Shown one piece after another: positions 16,635-26,197 of a stretch of 64,000 nucleotides of DNA; within the stretch, counting starts at the first letter, position 1; every line of letters begins with the position of its first letter. Below the pieces are notes generated by a model. That model did not search any database. It saw only the letters and a list, made by a program, of their open reading frames with translations, and was not told where the DNA came from. Both the position numbers and the translations under genes were made by a program. The stretch is from Gallalistipes aquisgranensis (GTDB lineage Bacteria; Bacteroidota; Bacteroidia; Bacteroidales; Rikenellaceae): NCBI RefSeq assembly GCF_014982715.1, contig NZ_JADCJY010000001.1, forward strand, positions 1,116,001 to 1,180,000. Reading direction: 5' to 3'.

Positions 16635-17201
16635 TCAGTGCTCCCAATAGAGATCGTTCACCCTGCGCTGCATGTCTTCGGCCGAATCGGCCACATCCTG
16701 CCGGATACGCTCCTTCGTACCTTCGGTATGTTCCATCACGCGCTGCGTGTAATTGTTCCTCGTCCCACGGTCGTCCGTTGCCCGGTAATCGCCGTCGCTC
16801 TCCATGTGGGAAGCGATGGAAGCAAGGTCCGGACGGCAGGTCGGCTGGTTCTCTATGTCGGACAAGATCGTATCCTCCCCGGTCCGGAAACGCTCCACAC
16901 GACCCTTTATCGTCTTTTTCGCCTCCCTCACCTCTTCCCGGATCTCCTCTTTCACCCGACGGGCCTGCTTCCGAGCGTCGGAAGCGCAGCCGCACCCCAT
17001 CTTCCGGGCCTTGTCGGCATAGTCTCGGGTCCGGCGAATATGCTCCCTTGCCCGCGCCTTCACCTCTTTCACCGCCTGCCGGGCCTCCTCTTTCACGTCT
17101 TTCTCGGCTCCTCCGACCACCGCCCCGAGCGATTCCTTCTGACGGTCGAACTGCTGTTCGTATCCTTTCGAACCGCAACCTTCTGTTGTCTCCTTTTTCA
17201 T
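16635..17201 (-). CDS. Highly charged coiled-coil protein
   Basis: A 188-residue hydrophilic protein. Residues about 20-110 are Lys/Glu/Arg-rich and predicted helical (EKDVKEEARQAVKEVKARAR, QARRVKEEIREEVREAKKTI), interrupted by a KMGCGCASD motif. There is no signal peptide. I do not recognise a named family; it recalls late-embryogenesis or YtxH-like stress proteins in composition only. It lies 21 bases after a 69-residue partner gene. The antisense frame is rich in His, Pro and Leu and looks like a shadow, so I prefer this strand. Confidence 0.7.
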   Translation of the reverse strand: MKKETTEGCGSKGYEQQFDRQKESLGAVVGGAEKDVKEEARQAVKEVKARAREHIRRTRDYADKARKMGCGCASDARKQARRVKEEIREEVREAKKTIKGRVERFRTGEDTILSDIENQPTCRPDLASIASHMESDGDYRATDDRGTRNNYTQRVMEHTEGTKERIRQDVADSAEDMQRRVNDLYWEH

Positions 17202-17222
17202 CTCTTTTCCTCTTTGAAGGGT

Positions 17223-17432
17223 TCATCCCCGGCTCTCCATGCTGTTCACGTCGGGATTGATCTTCACCACGTCCTCCTCCACCTCTTTGGCATAAGCCTT
17301 ATGACGGTCGACGGAGACGGTGCCGCTGATCGTATCGTCCGGTGTGAGCTGCGTATTGACGCATACGTCCTGCGGCGTCTGTCCCGGACGCCGGCAAACA
17401 TTCGGGCCGGCTTTTTCTTTCGATTCTTTCAT
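17223..17432 (-). CDS. Small hydrophilic protein of unknown function
   Basis: A 69-residue protein starting at MKESKEKAGPNV; a longer frame exists but starts in AT-rich leader sequence. It has two Cys residues (NVCRRPG, DVCVNTQ) and an acidic C terminus (EVEEDVVKINPDVNSMESRG). No recognised domain. It is first of a two-gene unit with the coiled-coil protein and ends in the strong hairpin at 16581-16615. Confidence 0.6.
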   Translation of the reverse strand: MKESKEKAGPNVCRRPGQTPQDVCVNTQLTPDDTISGTVSVDRHKAYAKEVEEDVVKINPDVNSMESRG

Positions 17433-17662
17433 AAATAATCCTGTTTTGTTTTTCTTTTCGGAAAATATATCGCATACTCCCGGAGTACGCCCTGGTCTGA
17501 AATGCAAGGTTCATACCACAACCGGCTCCGGCCCTCCGAAATCCGGGAAGTTCCCTTGTTTTTCCGATGGAAATTCCGTATATTCGATCCGGATGCGAAC
17601 ACACTGTCCGCCTGCAGCCACGGAAACCGAATACGAACCACATACGACAAAACTCGACCGGT

Positions 17663-18604
17663 ATGAACAGAATTGTCCGTACTCTCATCGCAGGAATCGG
17701 TCTGGCACTCGCCGTTCCGTCCTCCGCCTCAGTCTATCGTCTGAAAGAAACCGTCCCGCACGCCGGCCACCCGGCCCCCCCTTCAACTGACGGCTCGCGA
17801 TTCGGTGATCGTCCTGGATTCCGACACGCCCGGATCATTGAAAGTCATGGGCCTGAGATTCGACATGACCCGCAAGTACTCGAGCCGGAAAACCGGGGAG
17901 AAGAGTTGGACGGAATACTATTCCGTTTCGGAATACGACTATCGGGTGGGGCTGGAAAAGGACACGGAACGCGGTGTCACAGCCATCCTGCTCCGAGACA
18001 GGAACAAGAATCTGTTCCGATACATTCCGGAAGATGAGCCCATTCCTGTTTCATACGTTCCTCCGATTCTGGTACGTAAGGCGGTATTCGAATATTTCGA
18101 TAAAGGAATACGCCGATCGGCGGATGGGAAGAACCTCCCGAGGCGGATCGGGTCAAGAAACTGGTGACGTATCTGGAATACCAGTCTTTCGCAGCAGATT
18201 CGACGATGCTGTATGTCCGGATCACGGACCGGTCCGGCAATACGCGCCAGGGGAGAGGCGGATGGTCCTACACGTTTCCGCTGAAAGTACAGAAAGCGAC
18301 CGCGTCCGAAATACCCTACATCGGCCATTGGGAAAAGAAACTGCACAAATACGACCGGCTCGAAATATATGATCCGCAGGGACGACAGCTGCTCTGCACA
18401 CCGATTCCGATAAAAGGAACCACAATACCTGTTCCCATCTTTTCCCGATGCACCTGCCCCGTATGCCAGAGTCGCCCCAGGAAAAGACGCGACGATCCGC
18501 ACAGATACTCATACTACATGACGCTATATATCAAAGGCACGATCGGTTCGCACATACCCGGACGGGGAGTCCTTGAAGGGTGGAGAGAACAGGAGGTCGA
18601 GTAA
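17663..18604 (+). pseudogene. Frameshifted secreted protein, unknown family
   Basis: A coherent protein can be read only across two frame changes. It opens with a signal peptide (MNRIVRTLIAGIGLALAVP) and SVYRLKETVPHAGHP. It must then skip one base at a run of seven C (about 17773-17781) to continue as LQLTARDSVIVLDSDTPG. It must change frame again near 18110-18130 to reach ADRVKKLVTYLEYQSFAAD and the C-terminal half, which has CPVC. The two shifts cancel. No known family. A short paralogue at 19213 has the same first shift. The gene may be degenerate, contain assembly errors, or (less likely) be recoded. Confidence 0.6.
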
Positions 18605-18670
18605 ATTTGCATCGGTCGGTGAAAAGCGGTTCCCCGTTCGTTTCATGGGAAAGTCATGAACTTTGGAGGT

Positions 18671-19216
18671 ATGAAAACAGTCATTTTTTCCACCCTGCTT
18701 TTGTTCTGCGGACTGTCTTTTGTCCATGGTCAGACAAATTATTATCAAGGTCACACCACTGTTTCCGGAGATTCGGTTACTTACAGAGTAAAAGTTACAT
18801 CGACAGGGGCATACCGTATCGAAAACATGCAATATACAAAAATCAACACCCCCCTACGTCTGTTGGACGGGACCCTTGCCGACGGTTCCAAAGGTTACGG
18901 CGCCACTCAAAACCAGCCATATGAACAAACATTGTACAGGGCCGTCAAAGAAGTATTGCCTGACTCCGTGTTACAGGCATTAAAGAATGCAGAAGAACAG
19001 ATGTACATAGGACTGATCGTGGAACACGACGGGAGGGTTTCCGAGGTTGGTTTTATCATCGATGACGATTCTTTGCTTACCGCGATCCCTCCCGACCAAT
19101 ACTACTCCATCGAGCAGAAGATCAAACGATATACGACTTTCACCCTGTGGTCCAACAGTAAAGATGTACAGTTTGTGAAAATGACAGGCATTTTGAGTTT
19201 TAAACGATTGAAATGA
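18671..19216 (+). CDS. Secreted protein of unknown function
   Basis: About 181 residues starting at MKTVIFS; an ATG 15 bases upstream is also in frame. The signal peptide ends near SFVHGQ. The mature part has a strand-rich start (YYQGHTTVSGDSVTYRVKVTSTGAYRI) and a segment LYRAVKEVLPDSVLQALKNAEEQMYIGLIVEHDGRV that resembles TonB-C-like or energy-transducer-type folds in spacing, but the match is weak. It overlaps the next reading frame by four bases (ATGA). It belongs to a small accessory patch whose neighbours are frameshifted. Confidence 0.7.
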   Translation: MKTVIFSTLLLFCGLSFVHGQTNYYQGHTTVSGDSVTYRVKVTSTGAYRIENMQYTKINTPLRLLDGTLADGSKGYGATQNQPYEQTLYRAVKEVLPDSVLQALKNAEEQMYIGLIVEHDGRVSEVGFIIDDDSLLTAIPPDQYYSIEQKIKRYTTFTLWSNSKDVQFVKMTGILSFKRLK

Positions 19217-19428
19217 GAAAAGCGATCTTTCTTTTTTGTGTGGCGGGTTTGACAGTTCAATCCGTGTCTGCTTCAGTCTATCGTCTGAAAGAATCCGTCC
19301 CGCACGCCGGACACCCCGCAGCTGACGGCTTACGATCCGGTGATCGTCCCGGAGGACAAGAAGTACCCCATTTTAAAGATTTCGGACAAAATACGCTTTC
19401 CTCCTATTTGAAACAGAATTACGAATAA
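19213..19428 (+). pseudogene. Truncated paralogue of the 17663 gene
   Basis: A signal peptide, then SVYRLKESVPHAGHP, nearly identical to the gene at 17663. After HAGHP the matching continuation (QLTAYDPVIVPEDKKYPILKI) is one base out of frame, exactly as in the first copy, and stops after about 30 codons. As written, the 71-codon frame runs on into unrelated residues. It overlaps the upstream gene by ATGA, so it is likely translated in part. Read as a degenerate copy. Confidence 0.55.
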
Positions 19429-19441
19429 TTATGCGGATGAT

Positions 19442-19918
19442 ATGAAAATTTACAGACGCAATCCGTGGTCCTTACAACGGACGTGGACAATGATTTTACC
19501 TATGCTTGCAGCACTAATCTTTTCATTGTCCAATGTTTCTTTGGTATTGTATTCCGTAGCAAGTATTGTGACATATTCTGCTCTATGTGCCTTGATGTTA
19601 TCTGTAATTTTATATTTCTCGGCATTTTACACCTATGTAATCGTGGATGACACTACGATTACTCTGCGGGGAGAAATATACAGATTCATTCATCGAAGTT
19701 ACCGATATGATCAGATCGGATTGATTCGATTCGTCGGGCCTAAAAATATATACGGTTATCCCTCTATGAAAATATATACCGAAGGGAAAAAACACACCTA
19801 TTACATCGAATTGGTGTCACCGGACCAGATCAAACCACTCATCTTTGATTTACAGAATCATGGGGTGGAAATAGAAACGGTCAACATGGGGGCATATCTG
19901 AAGGAGGGCAAGCGATGA
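19442..19918 (+). CDS. Small membrane protein with PH-like domain
   Basis: A 158-residue protein. Two hydrophobic helices (about residues 17-38 and 42-66) are followed by a cytosolic beta domain (YVIVDDTTITLRGEIYRFIHRSYRYDQIGLIRFVGP), which has the strand pattern of bacterial PH-like domains. Nothing identifies a ligand. It overlaps the next gene by four bases (ATGA), and that gene has the same architecture, so the pair probably arose by duplication and is co-translated. AT content is higher than in flanking housekeeping genes. Confidence 0.72.
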   Translation: MKIYRRNPWSLQRTWTMILPMLAALIFSLSNVSLVLYSVASIVTYSALCALMLSVILYFSAFYTYVIVDDTTITLRGEIYRFIHRSYRYDQIGLIRFVGPKNIYGYPSMKIYTEGKKHTYYIELVSPDQIKPLIFDLQNHGVEIETVNMGAYLKEGKR

Positions 19919-20355
19919 AAACATATAAAATGAAATTTTACAAGGCGCCGTACGGCATCCTGTATCTGTCGTTGAGTGCCATACTGCTGGTCACGCTGAC
20001 CGCCTTTTTCATCCTTTTGCTCAATCCTCTCTCCGCAATAGGTTCGTGCATAGGGGGAATCATGGTCGGGACAGGTTCGCTCTGTGCCGGATTTGCCCAG
20101 GCCTACCATCTGACTGTCGACGAGGAACAAATATGTGTAAAGAACGGTATTTTCAAGTATTCACATAAATTTCCTGTTCAAAACATATCTCGGATAAGAT
20201 TCAGCAAATTGTTCCTCGGAGGGATTCGTATCTCCATCACGCAAAATCTGGACGGTATCAACGCTACCGATGAATATCCACTCTACTTGGTCGATAAACA
20301 CGACGTGAAAAAGATGATGGAAGATATCAGTGCTAAAGGAATTCCCGTGTTATGA
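19915..20355 (+). CDS. Small membrane protein with PH-like domain (second)
   Basis: A 146-residue protein with two membrane helices (about 14-36 and 40-64) and a C-terminal PH-like beta domain (YHLTVDEEQICVKNGIFKYSHKFPVQNISRIRFSKL). It is similar in layout to the gene at 19442 and overlaps both neighbours by four bases. Function unknown. The tight overlaps (19915/19918, 20352/20355) show a translationally coupled cluster. Confidence 0.72.
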   Translation: MKTYKMKFYKAPYGILYLSLSAILLVTLTAFFILLLNPLSAIGSCIGGIMVGTGSLCAGFAQAYHLTVDEEQICVKNGIFKYSHKFPVQNISRIRFSKLFLGGIRISITQNLDGINATDEYPLYLVDKHDVKKMMEDISAKGIPVL

Positions 20356-20877
20356 AAAACAAATTGATTTTTGTTTTTATTGCATTATGTTTCGTTGGTC
20401 AGACTTTCGGCCAAAAAACTGCAAGCGTAAGGGATTTCTCAGACTACCCGAATGCAGATTACTTGTACGACGCAGAATTACCGAAATTTGTCGGGACATG
20501 GGTCTGGCAATCGGGGTCGGACAGATTCGAAATAGAGATTATAAAAGGAATAATGCCTTTAGGTAAACAATCAATAGAAGTAGCATTAGGTGGGGTGAAA
20601 TATATCAAAAATGGAACGGTCATCAACGACCAGATACAAACATCATATACAGCTTTTAACTCCTCCATTTATGGAAATGTGGAAGAGCATGTAAATATTC
20701 TTCCTATGAGAATTAGTGACAGGACACACAAAACTCATTATCAAGGGGATCATGACATTGGATTCTAAAGACCCGCGAAAAGCGGTTATTGAATTCAGCA
20801 AATATACGATAGAATGGGCCCCCAAGTCGAGTAATATTATCTACTACCCTTCGGGAATTACTTTGATTAAGAAATAG
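20352..20877 (+). pseudogene. Frameshifted secreted protein, DUF6705-like
   Basis: The gene opens with a signal peptide (MKNKLIFVFIALCFVGQTFGQ) and a lipocalin-like start (LPKFVGTWVWQSGSDRFEIEI), recalling DUF6705. In frame it ends at 20768 after HYQGDHDIGF. If one G is removed from the run of four G at 20745-20748, the frame reads on without a stop as HYQGIMTLDSKDPRKAVIEF and ends at 20877 with GITLIKK, a natural-looking C terminus. Either a recent one-base insertion or a sequencing error. Confidence 0.65.
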
Positions 20878-21018
20878 CTACCGGGATATACGAATAAAAG
20901 ACTCTGAACTCAATAGTCTAAGTCTTTTCTGGAAAAATGCAACAACCTTTAAATACGACATATATTGTCAAAAAACAACACGTTGCGGACATTTGATATT
21001 GATTTTGAATTATGCGAT

Positions 21019-21052
21019 AAAAACAGGGACCAATCCGAAAATTAGTCCCTGC
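21019..21052 (-). terminator. Terminator of tmRNA
   Basis: On the minus strand, a hairpin (CAGGGACTAAT...ATTGGTCCCTG) followed by TTTTTA lies about 50 bases after the tmRNA 3' end. Confidence 0.7.
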
Positions 21053-21098
21053 TTAGTCCCTTTGATCTACTAATATACCTGTAAACCAACATTGATTG

Positions 21099-21498
21099 TG
21101 GAGGCGGAGGGAGTCGAACCCTCGTCCAAACAAGGAACCCAAAAGCTTTCTACACGCTTATCCTTTCGTTCGTCCTTCTGCCTGCGCCTGGTGAAAGGCA
21201 ACCCAACGCGGGCCCCAGTCTGTCGATTTCGCCCCGGCGCACAGACATCCGCCGGGACTATCTTCTCATTTCCGATACCCTGTATGCCGATCTTTCAAGA
21301 AGCGGGAGAAACCGGCAGGGTACTCGTCCCCAAGCCTCCTTGGACCCGGGGATTAAGCTAATTTACTCGGTAAATTAGGCAGCGAGTGCATAGCTGTTAT
21401 CGCCATTTGTAGTTCGAGCGTTGAGATTTACGAGCCACCACACAAAGCTCGGCGTGCTTACAATCAGACTCTGCCTGCTGTCAAAACCGGTCGCCCCC
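21099..21498 (-). ncRNA. ssrA: tmRNA
   Basis: About 400 nt on the minus strand. The 5' GGGGGCG pairs with 3' CGCCTCC (one G-T) to form the tRNA-like acceptor, and the 3' end has the T arm GAGGGTTCGACTCCCTC. The resume region GCTCGAACTACAAATGGCG opens a short frame for the tag ARTTNGDNSYALAA followed by TAA, ending in the usual YALAA degron. It rescues stalled ribosomes with SmpB. A TATCTTTG box at 21534-21541 on the same strand is a likely -7 element. Confidence 0.93.
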
Positions 21499-21558
21499 GG
21501 TCTTCCGAACAGATTCCGTTCGCAATTACTCTGCAAAGATAACGATTTTTCCCGAATA

Positions 21559-21972
21559 TCATTGTCTCCCGCCGGGTTTAAATTCGTAACGGCACCTGCG
21601 GCAATAATAACGGTTCTGCAAATTTCCGACCGCACCACCCGTAAATGCGGCGAAAAGCGATAGGAAAACGGCGACTCTTTTCCAGCCGTTCCAGCCACCC
21701 CAGAACCCATAAACCACCTCTTCCGACCCGCACCGGGGACAGACCGGTGCGACATCGTTCGTTTCAGCCCCTTCCGCAAGCAGGGCGAGGGCCCGTTCCG
21801 CATCGGCATCGTCCACGACCACCTGGACTCTCAAATCGGACATGGCCGTGGCATAGGGAAGCATCGTATTGATATTCTCGTTGATGACACAGGCCGGAAT
21901 TCCCTCGTTTTCGAGCCTCGCCCGGATCACCTGCGCCTCGAAAGGGTCGTTGCAATAGCGGATCGTTTTCAT
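21559..21972 (-). CDS. DUF2007-like protein with zinc ribbon
   Basis: A 137-residue protein starting at MKTIRYCNDPFEA. Residues 1-70 match DUF2007 (putative signal-transducing, PII/ACT-like: FEAQVIRARLENEGIPACV, LRVQVVVDDADAERALALL). Residues about 78-100 begin a CPRCGS motif, a hydrophobic segment follows (WKRVAVFLSLFAAFTGGA), and the C terminus has YYCRRCRYEF, so the two Cys pairs could form a split zinc ribbon around a membrane segment. Monocistronic between tmRNA and ftsE, transcribed away from ftsE. Confidence 0.82.
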   Translation of the reverse strand: MKTIRYCNDPFEAQVIRARLENEGIPACVINENINTMLPYATAMSDLRVQVVVDDADAERALALLAEGAETNDVAPVCPRCGSEEVVYGFWGGWNGWKRVAVFLSLFAAFTGGAVGNLQNRYYCRRCRYEFKPGGRQ

Positions 21973-22094
21973 AGTGCTATCGTTTATCCTCAAATATAAG
22001 GAATTTAAAGGAGATTGCAACGGAAAGCGGCATCCTGATTTCATTTTCCGCGAAAAAATACCTAATTTTGAAGGTTTGAAATAGCACACGAAGC

Positions 22095-22821
22095 ATGGAG
22101 AGCAGCAACGTCATCGAACTGAAAAACGCATCTATCTACCACAGCAGGGAACCGTTCCGCCGGATGAAACCTTCGAGCAAGAACCGGGGCGAACTGGTGC
22201 TTTCCGAGATCGATTTCGAAGTCGGCAGCGGAGAAATGGTCTACCTGATCGGACGCGTGGGCAGCGGGAAGAGCAGTCTGCTCAAAACCCTCTACGCGGA
22301 ACTTCCTCTGTGCGAAGGCGAAGGGCGCATCGTTGGCTTCGACCTGCGCAAACTGCGGAGGAAGGACATCCCCTACCTGCGGCGCAGGATAGGAATCGTT
22401 TTCCAGGATTACCAGTTGCTGACTGACCGGAACGTGTTCAACAACCTCTATTACGTGATGAAGGCCACCGGATGGAGCAACGAAACGGATATCCGGCGCA
22501 AGATCGAAGAGGTACTGGGGCTGGTCGGACTGACAAACAAGGAGTACAAGATGCCCTTCCAGCTCTCGGGCGGGGAGCAGCAGCGGCTGGCTATCGCACG
22601 GGCCCTGATCAACGACCCGAAAGTGATCCTGGCCGACGAACCGACGGGTAACCTCGATCCCTCGGCGGCGGACGACATCATGAACCTGTTCAGAAAGATC
22701 GTGGAGGGGGGCTGCTCGATCGTCATGTCCACCCACAACATCACCAACATCCAACAATATCCTTCCCGTACGGTCCGCTTTTACCAGGGAAAAATGGAGG
22801 AGATCGACATCCACTCCCTGC

Positions 22822-22832
<11 letters not shown>
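22095..22832 (+). CDS. ftsE: Cell-division ABC ATPase FtsE-like
   Basis: A 245-residue ABC ATPase with Walker [10 protein letters not shown] (residues 53-61), signature LSGGEQQR (157-164) and Walker B VILADE (177-182) followed by PTGNLDP. The TLYAELP context and short length fit the FtsE group, which with FtsX activates septal peptidoglycan hydrolases. FtsX is not adjacent, which is common in Bacteroidota. A related lipoprotein-release (LolD-like) ATPase is the alternative. gyrB starts 42 bases downstream with its own promoter. Confidence 0.85.
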
Positions 22833-24833
<2,001 letters not shown>

Positions 24834-24863
24834 CCGATAAGACGAACGATAAAACCGGACAAC

Positions 24864-25487
24864 ATGTTCGACGTTACGGTCATAGGAGTCGCAGGAGGAA
24901 CGGGATCGGGCAAAAGCACGCTGGTCAGGCGGTTGCAGGAGGCTTTTGCAGAGGACGAAGTGGTCACTCTGTGCCACGATTACTATTACAAAGGATACAA
25001 AAACCTCACGTACGAAGAGCGTACCAGACTGAATTACGACCATCCCCAGTCGTTCGACACGGAAATGATGGTCGAACACATCCGGACGCTCAAGGACGGG
25101 GTACCCATCGAACGGCCGGTGTACTCGTTCGTAGAGCACAACCGGCTCGAAGAGACGGTTCGGGTCATGCCATCGAAGGTACTGATTATCGACGGGATTC
25201 TGATCTTCGAGAACAAACAGTTGCGCGACTTGATGGACATGAAGGTGTACGTGGACACGGACGCCGACCTGCGGCTGGCGCGACGCCTGTTGCGGGACGT
25301 GAGGGAGCGGGGCCGCACGATGGAATCGGTCGTGGAGCAATATATCAACACGGTCAAACCGATGCACGAAGAGTTCGTGGAACCCTCCAAGAAGTATGCG
25401 GACGTCATCATTCCGGAAGGCGGCTTCAACTCGGTGGCGGTTTACATGTTAATCGAGAACATCAAATCCGTAATACGGTCGAAATAA
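24864..25487 (+). CDS. udk: Uridine kinase
   Basis: A 207-residue kinase with P-loop GVAGGTGSGKST (residues 8-19), the DYYY segment (HDYYYKGY) that binds substrate, NYDHPQSFD, and the C-terminal ADVIIPEGGFNSVA typical of uridine/cytidine kinases. It phosphorylates uridine and cytidine to UMP and CMP in pyrimidine salvage. It starts 30 bases after gyrB, so co-transcription is plausible. Confidence 0.95.
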   Translation: MFDVTVIGVAGGTGSGKSTLVRRLQEAFAEDEVVTLCHDYYYKGYKNLTYEERTRLNYDHPQSFDTEMMVEHIRTLKDGVPIERPVYSFVEHNRLEETVRVMPSKVLIIDGILIFENKQLRDLMDMKVYVDTDADLRLARRLLRDVRERGRTMESVVEQYINTVKPMHEEFVEPSKKYADVIIPEGGFNSVAVYMLIENIKSVIRSK

Positions 25488-25561
25488 CGAATGTCAAACA
25501 CAGGATGCCATTTCCGGAGGACATGTCCGGAGATGGCATTTCCGCATCCATCAAATACACG

Positions 25562-26065
25562 ATGAACGCATTGAATCCCAAAGAGATTTCGGAAAAGGCG
25601 ATCGGGCTGATCGCCGACCGCTGGATGCTGGTCACGGCCGGCACACGGAAACGCTTCAACACCATGACGGCCAACTGGGGCGGCATGGGTTACCTGTGGA
25701 ACAAACCGGTAGTTTTCGTCTTCGTGCGTCCGAACCGATATACGTTCGGCTTCATGGAGGAGAACGAGACTTTCACCCTGTCGTTTCTGGGCGAAGAGTA
25801 CCGCGAAGCTCTGAAAATATGCGGTACTCTTTCGGGACGGGACACGGACAAAGTGGCCCGGGCCGGATTAACGCCCGAATTCACGGAACAAGGCAACGTG
25901 ACCTTCACCCAGGCCGACATGGTACTGGAGTGCCGCAAACTCTATGCCGACATGATCCGTCCCGAACGGTTCCTCGACCCGTCTCCCGACACGAAGTGGT
26001 ACTCCGACGGGACATATCACAAAATGTACATCGCGGAGATCACCGGAGCCTGGAGACGTGAGTAG
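25562..26065 (+). CDS. Flavin reductase-like domain protein
   Basis: A 167-residue protein with the start at MNALNPKEISEKA; an upstream in-frame ATG at 25505 is possible. The split-barrel FMN-binding flavin reductase pattern is seen in RWMLVTAGTRKRFNTMTANWGG, NKPVVFVFVRPNRYTFGFME and FTLSFLGEEYREAL, with ATG-like Thr/Asn phosphate contacts. Such proteins use NAD(P)H to reduce flavin or act as flavin-dependent oxidoreductases; the substrate is unknown. A strong terminator follows at 26141. Confidence 0.88.
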   Translation: MNALNPKEISEKAIGLIADRWMLVTAGTRKRFNTMTANWGGMGYLWNKPVVFVFVRPNRYTFGFMEENETFTLSFLGEEYREALKICGTLSGRDTDKVARAGLTPEFTEQGNVTFTQADMVLECRKLYADMIRPERFLDPSPDTKWYSDGTYHKMYIAEITGAWRRE

Positions 26066-26140
26066 TTTCCGGTCTCTCCGAAAGAGCCCATGCTTGCAGA
26101 CAGAATCAGTTCCTTAAACGAAGTATAGGAATAAACAGAA

Positions 26141-26178
26141 AACGAAGGAGGTGCGGAAATTTCCGCACCTCCTTCGTT
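26141..26178. terminator. Bidirectional terminator
   Basis: A perfect hairpin of 17-18 bp (AACGAAGGAGGTGCGGAA and its complement) sits between the convergent flavin reductase and mutS genes, with A/T runs on each side, so it can end both transcripts. Confidence 0.8.
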
Positions 26179-26197
26179 TCACCCGAACGGCAATCCG

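Noticed and set aside
16605-17438. Plus-strand frame of 277 codons opposite the small charged proteins
   Set aside because: Leu/His/Pro-rich antisense translation. The minus-strand pair has helical, charged sequences, sensible spacing and a terminator.
17773-17782. C7 tract as a phase-variation switch
   Set aside because: A second uncompensated shift lies 340 bases downstream and the paralogue has the same break at only four C, so slippage alone would not restore the gene. Kept as a degenerate gene.
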